Positions 34,401 through 46,957 of a stretch of DNA of 64,000 nucleotides are shown piece after piece. The stretch covers positions 1,302,001-1,366,000 of the forward strand of contig NC_082423.1 of NCBI RefSeq assembly GCF_004011695.2, read 5' to 3'. The stretch's first letter is position 1. Every line of letters begins with the position of its first letter. A program made the position numbers and the translations under genes. Below the pieces are notes generated by a model. The model had not been told where the DNA came from. It was given only the letters and a program-made list of their open reading frames with translations, and made no database searches. This stretch comes from Ascochyta rabiei (Eukaryota; Ascomycota; Dothideomycetes; Pleosporales; Didymellaceae).

Positions 34401-37400
34401 CAAAAAGTAAACCTTAGTAGAACCTAGACCTAAAATTACTTAGGACAAATATGCTTAGCAAACAACGCCTCCTATAGAGAGAACTAGTAACTAGCCCTAT
34501 AACCATATACATATAGAAAAGCGACTACCTAATTACTAGAAACAGATATCTATAAACAGTAAAAGCAGCAAAGCGCAACTACTAGAATTAATTACTAAAA
34601 AAAATAGGACACAAAATTAATCTTTAAGGTAATGTCTTATACTAGGTCTGTAGGTAACTAAAACATACCTGCTATACAAGGCCCTAGGGGAATAGAGAAC
34701 TCCTTTTGAGGCAAGTGCTTAGCACTAAGAGACACTCTCTTCCCTAGCCTACCTTCCTCTCAGCCTATAGAGTGGAGAACCTACTAAGAAGGTAGCTAGG
34801 AATAGCCACCCCTTACTAAAGAAGAGCTAGAACACGCCTGCTCCTTACAAATCTAAAGTAGCTCCCTAAGACTAGATGCAATAAACTAGGAGATTATTAC
34901 TACAGTATATAAAGCAGAAACAGACATATTCTTCTATGTGTTCTCTACCCTATTTAATTATAGGTACTACCCTTAAATCTAGAAAAGAGTAACAGGAATT
35001 ATCCTAAAAAAGCCAAATAAACTAGAATATACAGCCCCTAAAGCCTATAGGGTAATTACTCTCCTAAGCTGCCTAGGCATAGTTGCAGAAAGACTAGTAG
35101 CTAAACAACTTAGCATACCAGCAGAAACAACTACCCTACTACACCCTTTATAACTAGGAGGAAGAGTACAAAAATCAGCAATAGACGCTTCTTTACTGCT
35201 ACTAAACTAAGTGCAAGAACAAATAAAACTAAAGCGTACAATAACTATAGTGTTCCTAGACATTAAAGGAGCCTTTAACTACGTCTTACTAGGCTAACTA
35301 CTTACTATCCTACAACAACTAAAGCTACTGTGCAGCCTAATAGCCTAGATCTAATCATTCCTCTTAAGACGCTAACTACAACTGTCCTTTAATAGAGAAA
35401 TAGAAGAATTTAGCAATATAAACACTAGAATCCTATAAGGAAGACCTGTCTTACCTATTCTATTCCTAATATATATTAGACCTCTATTCTAGTTAATTAC
35501 AAACTACTCGCTATCCTACCTAGACAACCTGGCTATTACAGTATTATCTACTAGCCTAAAGAAAAACATCTGCCTACTAGAAAGAGATATAGCTAGCCTA
35601 TTTGCAAAAGGATCTAGCTATGCAATTTAGTTTAATGCGCTAAAAACTAAACTTATCTACTTTACTACAAGCTAAAAAGCAGAAAACAACACCCTTACCC
35701 TGCCAGACACGTCTATAATAACTCTAAAAAAGACTGTTAAATAGCTAGGAATCTACTTTAACAACAGGCTCTCCTTTAAGGAGCACGCCGCTACAAGGAT
35801 TAGCTAAGCAAGAAACGCCTTCTACAGAATGTGCAGACTAGCAAACAGCAATAAAGGCCTTACACCTACTGCCCTCTAATAAATATACCTAGCCTGTGTT
35901 ACTAGCATAGCAGACTATAGATGCCAGGTCTTCTAGAAGCAACAAGCTAGAATAGCAAAACAACTACGAGGACTACAGAACCTAGCACTTAGGAAAATCT
36001 TAGGCACCTTCTAAACCTTACCTTTAATCCCCTAAGAGGTAGAGGTAGCACTAGCCCCTCCTACAATAAGGCTAAACACTGTAATAAGAAAGTACGCCTT
36101 TAGAGCTAGGAAGCTCCTAAAGAACTACCCTATCTACACTGCTACAACACAGCTAAAATCCACCCTACAAAACACAGACCTAGACTCTAGCACAGAGCAA
36201 GGAGAAGTTAACTGTATTAGGCTAAGAATAGGACCTCCTATACAGCTTATGCAAATTACACAGTCTATAGAAAAAGCTATACCTAGAATAAGAGAAGAGA
36301 AACTAAAAGACTTCTACTTCTGCCCCTAGAACAAGGCTATTGCATACTAAACTGAAATCTTAAGACTACTAAAAGAAGAAGAAGCAAAAGTATACAAAAC
36401 ACAGATGCTACAAAGAGTAGGAAGTAATATACTAGCTATCTACACAGAAGCTTCTTCTATAGAGGAAGGCCTAGGGATAGAAGTAGGAATTACAGTCCTA
36501 GACTACAACTAAGAGCCTAAGGAAATCTAAACTACAAACTACAACATTAGCAAAGGCCAAATTGTATACAACAGAGAACTAGAAGGAATAATAAGAGGCT
36601 TTAAAATTGCAGCTACTATAGCTACTACAGGACAGGACGTCTAAGTCTTTGCAGACAACTAGGCAGCTATCCTAAGACTAAAAACTCCTTTAAACAAGCC
36701 TAGATAGGCTTAGCAAATACGCTGTATAAAGGCAGCTAAAACTATTAAAGATAAAAGAGCCACTATAAGCCTCAAATAGACCCCTAGCTACTAAGATATT
36801 GCAGGAAACAAGAAAGCAGAATTTCTAGTAAAAGAAGTAATAAAAAAGAGGCCTACCTCTAACGCTATAAGCATCACTCTAACTAGAATTTAAGTAAAGG
36901 CTATTACAACAGATAAATGGGATTACAAACTAGTTACCTACACAGCTAGAGTAATCCTAAGAAAAGCAGACACCTACGCAGTAAAATACTGGCTAGGACT
37001 AACAAACAGGATAAAACTACCTAAAAACACTAAACAAGAGGTAGCAAGTGCCTACTACTAACTGAAACTAGGACATAGATATAATAAAGCATACCTCTAC
37101 AATATATAGAAGGTTAATAGCAAAAGATGTATCTGCAGATACACATAAACAACATAACACCTTCTACTTAGCTATAAAGAATACAAATAAGCAAGAAAAA
37201 TAATATAGGACAACCTACAAGGACAACAACTTTTAATGCAACTACTACTACATACAACCTACGGAATTCTAGCTACTCTAGCTTTTATTTTAGACACTAA
37301 AATAGGCACCTATAAGTGGTACCTACAACAAACAACAGACACCTAAAAAATGCTGTTAACTCCCTAGACCATAGGCTCTTACTACAGGACTCGGAACCTA

Positions 37401-37522
37401 TATTTACTATCTCCTTTTACAATCACGCTCCTTAAATTACTAGAGTAGCTTAACTGCTCTCGTCTTATATAGTCTTAGACTTACACAGGACGTTAAACTT
37501 ATAAATTAAATTAAATCAAATT
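31410..37522 (+). mobile_element. Full-length Tad-type LINE with RNase H, RIP-degraded
   Basis: The 6,113-bp element is flanked by 13-bp duplications AAACC(C/T)TAAGATA (31397-31409 and 37523-37535), one RIP-type mismatch. ORF1 (about 31930-33400) includes a Cys/His knuckle region near 33180-33350. ORF2 holds an AP-type endonuclease (LLGDFNTYYP at about 33855), a reverse transcriptase (AYRVITLLSCLGIVAERLV about 35045-35105, FLDIKGAF about 35260, polymerase box YLDN about 35518) and an RNase H (about 36500-36850). The tail is TTAAA-rich. It interrupts Gypsy-B reverse transcriptase. Confidence 0.86.
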
Positions 37523-37535
37523 AAACCTTAAGATA

Positions 37536-39950
37536 GCAGGAGCTACTGCCTTAGCCCTAAAGAGCGATTAGTGCTATAATAGTATAGGAGTAGTAGGGTA
37601 CGTTGTAGATAAAAGGGGCAGGCATCTAGCAACAAAAAAGGTTTAAAAGATTATCAACTAGCCCCCCTATACAACCCTAAAGGATGTCTAAATATTACTT
37701 AGACTTTGTGTTTACTACCGCATCTAGATTCCTAAATTTAGCCCTATTGCAGCACCTCTGTTCAACTTGCTCTAGAAAGATGCTAAGTTCTAATAGACTA
37801 TTAAGGCAAGCTAGGCAATAGAGAAACTTAAAGCGTGTCTAACAACTACTCCTGCCTTAGTAACTATTAACTATACAGAACCTCTACAGCTAGTAATTAT
37901 ATTAGTAGACAGCAGCAAGAAAGGTTATGGAGCAGTTATTAAACAGGAAGACCTAATAGGCTGTTAGCACCTAGTGCGTTATAAATTAGGAGTCTGGTCT
38001 ACTGCAGAATAAGGCTAGGACTTAGGCAAACATAAGTACAAAGCATTGTTACTAGCTCTTAAGAAATCCTAGCTATAGATAAATAGCATCTACTTTATTA
38101 TTAAAATAGACACCCGCACCTTAGTAGATCAGCTTAACTAAAGTGCCACAGACCTTCTAGGAGCCCTAATTCCCTGATAGTTAGCCTTACTTAACATGTA
38201 GGAATTTAAGGTTTAACATGTTGCAGGAAAGAAGAACGTAGTAGCAGACGCACTCTCTAGACAACTAGAGAGAAAGGCATAGTAAGCCCTAAGCTAGCCT
38301 AGAGAAGATATTAAGGACTTTATTAATAAGCATCTTAGATCTATAACAATATTAAACAATATAATAAGCTATTAGGATCTGCAGCACGCGTACTAGGTAA
38401 ACTTAATTAACCTTATAGTGTTAGAGTCTCTTTATACAGAATACTTCTATAATATTACATAATAGCTACTTACAATAAAGAACCCTAATAGTCTTTCCTA
38501 ATTATTCCTACGCAAACTAAGAAAGAAGGCTTTAAAATTTACTGTTATTAACAATATCCTCTAGGCGAAAGCAGCACCTAATAAACTATTAAGACAAGTT
38601 ATTAACAATCCTAACCAGTAGGAGGAGATTATCTGCACCCTACATAGCGAATCTAGGCATTAAGAAGAGAACAAACGTAGAAGAAGATCTAGTAGTAATA
38701 CTTCTAGCTAAAGATGTTTAATTAGATTAAACAATACGTTAAGACATGTAAAGAATATCAATTCTACTCTGCCTAGCAGTTTAACAAACAACTGCACCCT
38801 ATAGGTAGCCTTAATAGTCTATAGAAATAGATTATAATTAACGTTATATAGATGCCTAATAGAAGAGGAAACTACAAATATCTAGTAGTGTCTTAGGATT
38901 ACATGTCTAGATACGTGGAAGCCTAGGCACTAGTTAAGAATAACTTAGTAAGTGTAGTTTAATTCCTAGAACAGGATATATTTGCAAGATAAAGTCTTCC
39001 CCTAAAGATATTAATAGACAGTAGACCTAAAAACTAAGTACAAGTTAAAGCGCTGACAATGCTTTATAGGATTTATTAGGTAATAGTAAGTACCTTCTAC
39101 CCCTAGGCCTGAGGACCTATTAAGCAAGGACATAAAGATATTATTAGCGCGTTAAGAAAAATCACTAGTAACTAGACCTTAAACCTACACCTAGCGTTAT
39201 AGGCAGACTAAGTTACAGTAACATAGTTAATAGGGGAGACGCTAATATACTTAGTGTGCAGGAGAAAGCATATCCTACTAATTAAATTACAGATACTAAC
39301 CTAGAAGACCCTACTATAATCTAAAATCTAGACTACAGCAGAGCTACTAGCACTTAGAGCAAAACAATTCGAGCACAGGGGTAAGCAGCTTAGAGAGGCA
39401 GTAGATTATGTTGTTTAAGTAAGGGAACTAAATAAAGAATAGTTTAATAATTAAGCAACGCTTAGGCTGGTTCTAATAGACTATAGCGACTTAGTATTAC
39501 TCTAAGACGTAGTCTGCGATATTAATATAAGCTAACTAAACAAACTTACAGTAAAATAGAAAGGTCTATTCTAAATTATAAAGAAAACAGACAAAGGAAC
39601 ATATATGTTAGAGGAGCTTAATAATGTAGTACTAAAAGGAATATACGCTAGGAATAGGTTAACTAAATTCTATTAACAAAAAACTGTAGACTAAAGGATA
39701 GTGCTGGCTAAGGACTTAGAAACGGAACCTAATAGACTACTAAAACAACAGTTAGTTAGGGTTTACCTGCTATAAACAATAATAGATAAGTAAAGAGCAG
39801 AGTACAAAGTATAGGACAATTTAAAAAAAAATGCTAACTAATAGAACTTGGCTAAGGGTCAGCTAAAGATTTAGGTAGGGGAAGGAGTCACAATAAGGAA
39901 ATAAAAACTAAGATATGTTTTTTAGATTTTAATACTAGTAGAACTAAAGA
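37536..39950 (+). pseudogene. Gypsy-B RT thumb, RNase H and integrase
   Basis: The reading resumes after the LINE with AGAT...VGYVVDKRGRH (about 37536-37625). RNase H segments follow (about 37900-38280), ending in VQHVAGKKNVVADALSR, typical of Gypsy elements. A degraded integrase continues to about 39800. No long open frame is left. Confidence 0.72.
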
Positions 39951-40149
39951 TAGCACTAGTAAAGGAACAAATTAAACAGCACTAAAAGAACCACTACGGC
40001 CGCTACAACTAGAATATTAGGGAGCATTACTAGGGCTATAGTAACAATGTTTAGAAAGGAGCTAGGAATAATTATTATAACCTTTAGCTAGAGGCATGTA
40101 AGAAGACTAAGCAGCAGGCTAAGCGCCTAGGGAGCTACAAGCTAAATCG

Positions 40150-41800
40150 CCCTTAAGAACCTAGCTGATAAAAGAAGACTAACAGCAATAACCTAGAGGC
40201 CTAATAGGGCGTAGCGGAGAACTAGAGAACAACAAGGGCTGCTAAAACTCTCTACAGCATCCTTAAAAATGCTAGGAGACCCCCCTAAAGAGATAAATAC
40301 AGGACTGCAAGCAGAAGCAGTATAAGTTTTAGGAGAGAAGCTAGCTAAGCGCATAAACTGCCCTAACCCACTATTAGTAACTAGAGGAGAACTGCTAGGG
40401 GCATAGAGAGGCTTATCCAAGTCTATGTTATTAGCCTCTAATATAGTATTAGTATCTATTTAGCAACCTGCACAAGAAGCTAGAGCGCTAATAGCCTGTT
40501 TATTATTACTTAGAGGAGTATTCTAAAAACCTAAAGCCTGTAAAGGAGAAGTAGATTTCCTAGCCCTATAAATTGCTTCAGCAGTAGCAGCAAAAGTCTA
40601 GAGTTAATTAAAAAGGGAAGCACGAGGAAGAGTGCCTAATAACCCCTTGGAGCAAACTAAGTAAGCAATATCCTAAGCAGTAGAGATCTTGTAGCTATAG
40701 CTTGCTACCTCTTCCTCTAAGGTTTTCTAAGCGTCCTCCTAACTAGCGCTGAAATAATTATTAGCAAAGTAACTGTAACTAGTAAAGGAGTTATTAGTGT
40801 CTAAGTAAGAGTAATCTTTAGCGCAGCCTGCCTTGTAGTAGTTAGCCTTAGTAGGACTAGGCATTGTAGAAGCGGCACAACAAGTAACAGCTAAGAAGAA
40901 GTTAGCAGAAATAAGGCTTAATAGGATATTAGGACTTACTAAAAGAACAGTTCTTATAGCTGTTAGCAAAATACTTAGTGTAAGAGCCTAGTAGGTTAAG
41001 ATTACTATTAGCATTATAAGCCTAAGCACATAGCGCAGACCTCTTCTAATAATAATTATAGTAAGTATTAGGATAGTTAGGGTTGTTATAAGTGGAGTAT
41101 TTAAACAACAGCGTTAGTTATAGCAAGTAAGAACCTTTAAATAAGAGGACTATAGGCACTAATAGTATATAGAGGTTAGTAACTGTTATTAATAGCAGCT
41201 TAATAGTACTGCTGTTAGGCACTAAGAGTGTCTAGACACGCAGGATTGCTAGGAACTTAGGCGCGTAAAGAATAGTAGAGGTAATAAAAGAAGTAGGGTG
41301 CCTAGTTGTAGTATATAGCGTTAGAATTAATTTAGTAATTCTCTCTAGAAGGTAGGGCGTTAAACTAGCAGATACGTGCATAGGCAGCAGTAATGTTAAA
41401 AAAAAAGGAGGAAGATTAGCCCCTCTAATAAGGGCTGTTGTAAGAGCTCCTGTAATGTTATGCGCTAAGGTGCCGTCTATGCAGTTATTTAGGAAAGGAA
41501 GTACTAGAAAGAACTGTTAATAGCCTATTAGGGTTAAAAAGAGAAGAAATAAGGGTCTTATAAATAAGCTGAGCTTGTTCCTATAGAGAAAGACAACGAG
41601 CTTTAGTTAGGCTAACGCTAGAACCTGTGCGGCCTTAACCTCTAGGTAGGAGCTTCTTACTGCTGCTGCTGCTACTACGCTTAACTAGGAATCTAAGAGA
41701 CAAGGTAGATATAACAAAAGAGGAGGTTAAAATAAGGGCCTAAAAGCCTTAATGTTATCAAAGGTTAAAGAGGTAGGGATTTAAGAAATTTAACAAAGTA
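40150..41800 (-). pseudogene. Antisense frame of unknown identity between Gypsy-B integrase and 3' LTR
   Basis: I do not recognise this product. On the minus strand one frame runs from about 41110 to about 40150. It is broken mostly by TAG at likely Trp sites (for example the TAG before GCTCTTACACTAAG, and two TAGs near 40727-40741), so it looks like a once-coding frame hit by RIP. The two surviving open stretches (40969-40739 and 40420-40193) are in the same frame. The N-terminal part has three hydrophobic segments (LTILILTIIII; VLRLIMLIVILTY; ILLSLISANFFLAV), suggesting a multi-pass membrane protein. Further hydrophobic, coding-like sequence continues to about 41800 but changes frame. It could be an extra ORF of the element or a captured host gene. 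Confidence 0.4.
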
Positions 41801-42470
41801 GAAGTTAAAGATAATAAGGAAGAGAAGGAGCAGATCTGGGGCTGCTTATATAGATCCTGGCTGCTGCCTCCTCTATAGCTACTGTGCTTAGATGTGTTAT
41901 TCTAAAGGGACCTAAAGCTAGTAAAAGTTGTTTACTATTATGTTAGTAAGAGCAATATTACCTAGTAAAAGGCGGTAGGTTGCTAGACTAGACTAAACAA
42001 CCTACTAATTAGTAGGCCTAGGGCTAGAGGGTTATAGGTTCTTAAAACAGTCTAATAGGCTATTAGGTTGTCCTCCTTAAACAATATAGGCTAACAAACA
42101 CACAAGCAGGAGATTTACTAGACAAATAAACAGCAGGCACCTAGACTTACCTTAGCTGTTATAGCAAACAGATTAGGTTACACGCAAGGATCTTTCTTAA
42201 AGTCCTAAATTAATAGGGCTTTAGGAATTAGTTGTAACAGGCTTAGATGCCTAAATGCTAGAGTAAACGTAGCTATGTAAGTACAAACTATTAAGTAACA
42301 GCCTAATAAACTGCTATGTAGTGCTAGGAGGTTGTTTAAAGTAAAGGGGCTTAGAGGCAAACACTAGTGGGTCTTCTGTTAGGGCAGACAGTGAAGCTAC
42401 AGAAGGGCAGAATAACAGATAGAGACAGGCGTAAGCTTAAGAGGACTAAGCTCTTAGGGTAGGGGAGATG

Positions 42471-42694
42471 TGTAGTAGAGTAAAAGTACAGGGTTAACTA
42501 GTAAGGGCTTAGAAGGCTATTAGGGTTTAAGTGCATGTAATTATTAGGGGTGTTAACTAGCAAAGGCTTAAAGGGCCATTAGGGGTTAGAGGCACGTGAT
42601 TGTTGGGAGGGTATATCAGATGATCTCAGCAAGCCATTAGGGCTCGCTATCGAAGACAACCACCTTATTGCATTAAGCAATATTCTTACCTACA
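42471..42694 (+). repeat. Gypsy-B 3' LTR
   Basis: 224 bp, preceded by the purine tract 42456-42470. It keeps more CCA/TCA triplets than the 5' LTR. Confidence 0.82.
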
Positions 42695-43190
42695 ATATTT
42701 ATCTACTCTTAGTTATATTACTATACTGCCTTTAGTCTCCCTTAATAATTAAAGCCTGTAATAACAACTCCTGTTTATATATTGTCTATTATAAAGCTAG
42801 ACTTTTTAAAATTTTAGGTGTTCTTACCTAGGATACTATACTTAGCTTTTGTATTCTCTACTAGGTAGTACTAGTCTCTAATCACCTAAGGATCCTTATA
42901 TTAGGCTCTATTATAGTCATACTTATAATTAAACTTAATTTTAAGCTTCTACTAACGCTTAATAAAGTTAGCAGCCGAGTCCTTACTAATAAATAGCTAG
43001 TAGTGCTTAGTATGTAGAGAATTATAAATATCATCTATATTAGTAAGCACGCCTATCTAGCTCTAATAAATGCTAGACAATTACCTCCTTCTTAGTAATT
43101 GTTAGCCTTAATAATTTAGGCTTGTAATTGTGTTATAAAGAGGCTCTAGTAATATAGTTACTAGTTACTGCAGCGCGTAACTAAGATGTT
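42695..43190 (-). mobile_element. Fragment of a second Fot/pogo-type transposase
   Basis: On the minus strand, segments KFNYKYDYNRA, YLVENTKAKYSIL, FKKSSFIIDNI and TGVVITGF align with the transposase of the Fot copies at 717 and 4323, but the sequence is clearly diverged. No TIR is attached. RIP-mutated. Confidence 0.65.
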
Positions 43191-43209
43191 GTTACGTCTT
43201 ATTAGATAG

Positions 43210-43440
43210 CCTAGATTGATTGATTGATTGACGAGTTAAACGTTATGTGTGAGTCTACGACTATATAAGACCAGAGTAGTTAAGCTACTCTAGTAATTTA
43301 AGGAGCGTGTTTGTGTAAGGGGATAGTAAATGTGTGTTCGCAGTCCTATAGTGAGAGCCTATGCTCTAAGATTAATAGCCTAGAAAGTAAGCTGTATGTC
43401 TGCTTTATTTAAAAGCGTTTTCTTATTATTGCGTTAAGGC
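43210..43440 (-). mobile_element. 3' end of a LINE (5'-truncated)
   Basis: It begins with a GATTGATTGATTG tail (43216 onward) and matches the reverse complement of the LINE 3' end at 37300-37520 and the copy at 55446-55732. It marks the left edge of the second gene island. Confidence 0.7.
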
Positions 43441-43448
43441 ATTGTAGG

Positions 43449-43593
43449 TAGTATGGAGTTTAGTGTGGTCTTAGCAAAAGTGAGCGGACTGCTTGGGTTG
43501 AGCGGCATGCTTGTGGAGTACGTTAGTGTTGGTGTGGTCTTGGTAAAACCCGGTTACTTGCTTGTGCCGGTCACTCGCTTGTGGAGTACGCTA
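43449..43593. repeat. Two tandem orphan Fot-type terminal repeats
   Basis: 43453-43523 and 43526-43591 each resemble the right TIR of the Fot elements: GTGTGGTCTT...subterminal blocks...TGTGGAGTACG, followed by TTA or CTA. The subterminal blocks differ (TGAGCGG.. and CGGTTACTTG.. types). Neither has a partner end or transposase. They are not RIP-mutated. The open frame 43453-43863 across them has no support as a gene. Confidence 0.6.
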
Positions 43594-43733
43594 TTGATTG
43601 ACTATTTAGTTTTACTACAACACTACTCTCCTAACAAAATTGGAATGAGCAGGGATGCACTAGTGACGAAATTACATCACACATTGCAAATTTGTGCAGC
43701 CAGAAACAGGACGGACAAGGTTGAACCATATGT

Positions 43734-46005
43734 TTACTTGTATATCTTCCCTGGTCGGTCTCCTACCCAGCGTTCTGCCCATTTGATCATCATTTCCTGC
43801 CATTGGGCGAGATTATCTGACTTCGCTATCGTGTGGCCCTCATCTGGAAACATGAGAAACTGAGATGGCACGCCTAAAATCTGGCATGTGTTGTATGCTG
43901 CGAGGCTCTCAGATATGGGCACACGATAGTCAATGTCTCCATGAGTGAAAAACATTGGTGTTCTCCAACTTTGGCATAAGCGAGATGGATCCCACTTCGC
44001 CCACTGTTCAGGGTCCTCCCATGGGAAGCACCCAAAATCTGCCTTGTAAATGACAGGCAGGTCTCCACCCAGTAAGTTCCGGACGGAAAACACCCCTGCG
44101 TGCACAATCAGTGCGCAGAATCGAGCGGACAGACTGTTCCCCGCTATCCAGTTCATCATGTATCCACCAAAACTGTAGCCTGCTCCAACAACGCAAGACA
44201 AATCGACGAACGGCATGGATGTTTCCATGTGAGAGAAGAGACACTCGAGATCTCTTAGCGTCTTGTTGCCCCAGTTTTGATAGATTGAAGATGCGAATGG
44301 AACTCCGTATCCTGTCGAGCCGCTAATGTTTGGCGTGATGACCACATAACCTTGATCTGTCCAGAGTAACGGGTTCCAGACCCTCGCCCAGCAGTCTCTC
44401 CAAGCATCGTTCGGGCCTCCATGCAGTATAATGATCAGTGCATATCTTTTCTTAGGATCAAAACTCCCAGGCTTATGAACAAAAGCTGATACGGTGGTCT
44501 CGGCACCCTGGAAGGAGATCTTGTCATGTGTTGCAAAACAGGATGGAATGCAATGCTCAGCGATCAGGTCAACACGAGCTGGACAGTCCACACCCATTGA
44601 CACAATCTCGATGATTCCTGCCCTATCAAATGTTGATCGGACCACCAAGAGGTTTTCCTGGCCTCCTGGTGCTGTTAAAGGAAACAGTGACGAGGTGCAG
44701 CCATCGCGTACTATTGGCATGTAAAACCCCTTCCAGGCCCTGGTTCCGTGACTTTGAGACAAGGAAATCTTCCAGACAGACATGCTACCTTCCTCATCTA
44801 TGATAGCATAAAGAGTTGATGAGCTTTTGGAGCTCCAAGATATTGAAAGTATCCGCGGGTTCAAAGGGCCAGCACCTGTTCCCTGCTGAGCTGGAAAGAG
44901 ACTGACCCGATACGTATCCTTGGGACTAGCAAGAGAAACGATAAAGACTGAATCGTGATCGAAACAGTTCTCCGAACTCTGGGACTGGAGAAATGTAGCA
45001 AAGAGTCCATCGTGGGAAACACAAAACGAATGGGGCATCCCAGTCCAGGTCTTCCAACCAAGTTGTGTTATCTTAGACACTCTGTCTTGGTCTAGCCAAC
45101 GTTTCTCTAGATAGAAAAGCTCCCTGTGAACCAAGGTGGTATTCCCGATGTCAGTGTGTTCCGTAGAGAATAACAAGCCGTGTGGACTGAGTACGAAGGA
45201 TACCCCATTCGGCCACAGCCCAAGACGTAGGTCGAGGCCCTCTAGGATATCGAGCGGAGGAGACTCTGAGAGACGCAACTCTAATCCCACTCTTTTCAGT
45301 AACATGAAATATATAGTAGATCTGACTTCCGCTTTAGGGCGGTAGCATTTTCCGAAGCGAAGAGGGAAATCGGTAAATAACATTCCGGAACCTCGGAATT
45401 CCGCCAAAGGGCTTTCTTCAACGGTTTTGGCCAGGGCCGATCCAAAAACGAGTCCGTATATTGAATTTGCGAGTTTTAGCAACTTCATGCGCGAAGCTAC
45501 ACATGGGACGCATCCAATCATCTGTTCCCTGCACTCAGAAGAAAAGTATTAGAGGAGATCTCTAGAATACTAGACAATAGGACATACTGACCTTGGAGAA
45601 GCACTCTCCATATCCATCGACCAAATTTGAGTTGTTTCATTACAGACGACGCTCCAAACAAGCACTTTGTGATCAAGCCACAGGGGTGAATCAAGTGACT
45701 GATTCCCGGGAATGACATAGTTTTGACCATCTGATATGCGTTTAACTCGGTTTGTAAGCAACTCAGAGCCATACAGTGTCCCACATCTGGCTTCTGAGAG
45801 AAGTATGTAGCTACAGTCGTGATTAGGCAGTACGTTTAGCCAACGGTGAACCTTCGACAAGGTTCTAAGGGAACCGGATGTTAGCAAAACGTCAGAAGGA
45901 TTACATAGCAAACCTAAGCGCAGCAGGAATTACTTACTTCCACATAGGTCGAGGTTTACTAGTCTCCTCGCTCTGAAGCCCACATTCTGGATGCACTGTA
46001 TCCAT
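43734..46005 (-). CDS. S9-family serine peptidase (dipeptidyl-peptidase 5 / acylaminoacyl-peptidase-like), 3 exons
   Basis: Predicted 711-residue peptidase. Exons on the minus strand are 46005-45938, 45864-45592 and 45528-43734. Introns are 73 bp (GTAAGT...TAG with a perfect GCTAAC branch site) and 63 bp (GTCAGT...CAG). Phases match and the total is a multiple of three. The C-terminal alpha/beta-hydrolase domain carries HGGP (oxyanion region), the nucleophile motif GAGYSFGGY (Ser566), HGDIDYRVP (Asp647) and DEGHTI (His679), so the triad is complete. The N-terminal 400 residues fit a beta-propeller but are poorly conserved. There is no signal peptide, although fungal DPP5 is often secreted, so a cytosolic role is likely. 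Start: first Met in frame. Intron 2 has an alternative in-frame pair (GTATGT / GAACAG). It diverges from the repeat-peptide gene, sharing about 950 bp of promoter, which suggests co-regulation and possibly precursor processing (inference). Confidence 0.87.
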
Positions 46006-46957
46006 TCTGGTAGTGTAATAGGTCAAAATACAAAATTGTGTTCTCTTAGACACGGAAATCTTCCCTGGGAATTTTCAATATGGTAAAAAGTTTAGAAAAA
46101 TAAGTGCAAAGCATAAATAACTGTCATTAGGCAGTAGCAGGTAAGAGAGTCCAAGATCGGCAGGTCTTGAGCCTACATTCCGGTAATTAGTAACCGAAAG
46201 ACGTCGTTTAGATCGTTGATGCTGATGTCATTTCCAGGGTTTCTATTGAGGCATCATAATGGGTCCGGATGTCAAACTCAACGCATGGCCTCGTAAGCCG
46301 TAGGCCATTTCACTATGATCCGTAGCATGGGTTAGCTCAGTGGCTTACGTAGCATGCATATCGTGTGCAACCTACGTACCATCAATAGCTTCCGGAGCGT
46401 CCGGAGCGTCCGGAGCTTTGCTGTTACCTAGAACATAGTATGAATGGACAGAAGAATACCAGGGTTATCCCGTACAGTGGAGTGTACATTTAGTCAAAGT
46501 TTAAAACCCTTGAACACTGCGTAAGCTATGCCGTTGTACAGCGCTTAGCTGCATTTTAGACACGGGATGATTTTACTTAGAGGTTCGGCACTGAATCTCT
46601 TCGCCGATGTAAAAGCTAAACGGACCAGAGGGCGCATTAAACTTTGTGGAAACGGCAAAATATTGCTGAGGCAAGAATTGGTCAAATCCATGTTCATAGC
46701 TGCATGCAGCTATTTCTGGTACTCGGCTTCAGATAAAGCTCTCGGCGCGCGTTAAAGCGAAATAGTCAGAAATGCCGACAAATAGCGCAGACGGACCGAA
46801 CCATTTCAATGACATAGTGACTTTGGCTTTGTTAGGACGCACTTTTCATATAAAGCCTGTCTTACCTACACGGCTCATATTCCTTAGCATTCATCTATCT
46901 ACAAACACAGGACCATTCATCACTTCAACTTTTCTATCTATCTTTATATCTTACATC
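46006..46957. promoter_or_regulatory. Divergent promoter between the peptidase and the repeat-peptide gene
   Basis: It contains three TCCGGA hexamers at exact 9-bp spacing (46391, 46400, 46409) and a fourth near 46264. These are CGG/CCG-type sites of the kind bound by Zn2Cys6 fungal regulators. A TATA box (TATAAAG, 46849-46855) lies about 105 bp before the repeat-peptide start, followed by a pyrimidine-rich leader. The open frame 46567-46755 has no coding support. Confidence 0.5.

Larger units (their letters stand above)
20858..42694 (+). mobile_element. Gypsy-B: Ty3/Gypsy element with nested insertions
   Basis: Two LTRs of equal length (224 bp, 20858-21081 and 42471-42694) start TGTAGT and end CCTACA, and share the GGCACGTGATTGTTGGGAGGG block. 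A purine tract (GGGTAGGGGAGATG) precedes the 3' LTR. Internal order is a 66-bp minisatellite, gag-like region (about 21880-23000), reverse transcriptase split by Copia-2 and by a LINE, RNase H (about 37860-38280) and integrase (about 38600-39800), then an unusual antisense frame. Without the nested elements it is about 10.2 kb. No clear 5-bp target duplication is visible. RIP stops occur throughout. Confidence 0.82.

Noticed and set aside
43453..43863. 136-codon plus-strand open frame
   Set aside because: Runs through orphan Fot terminal repeats into the antisense of the peptidase 3' end; chance frame.
46330..46390. TTAGCTCAGTGG, similar to a tRNA A box
   Set aside because: No B box (GTTCGA type), no acceptor-stem pairing and no anticodon arm.
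46567..46755. 62-codon plus-strand open frame in the divergent promoter
   Set aside because: No domain, no splice or codon support, and it overlaps the promoter elements.
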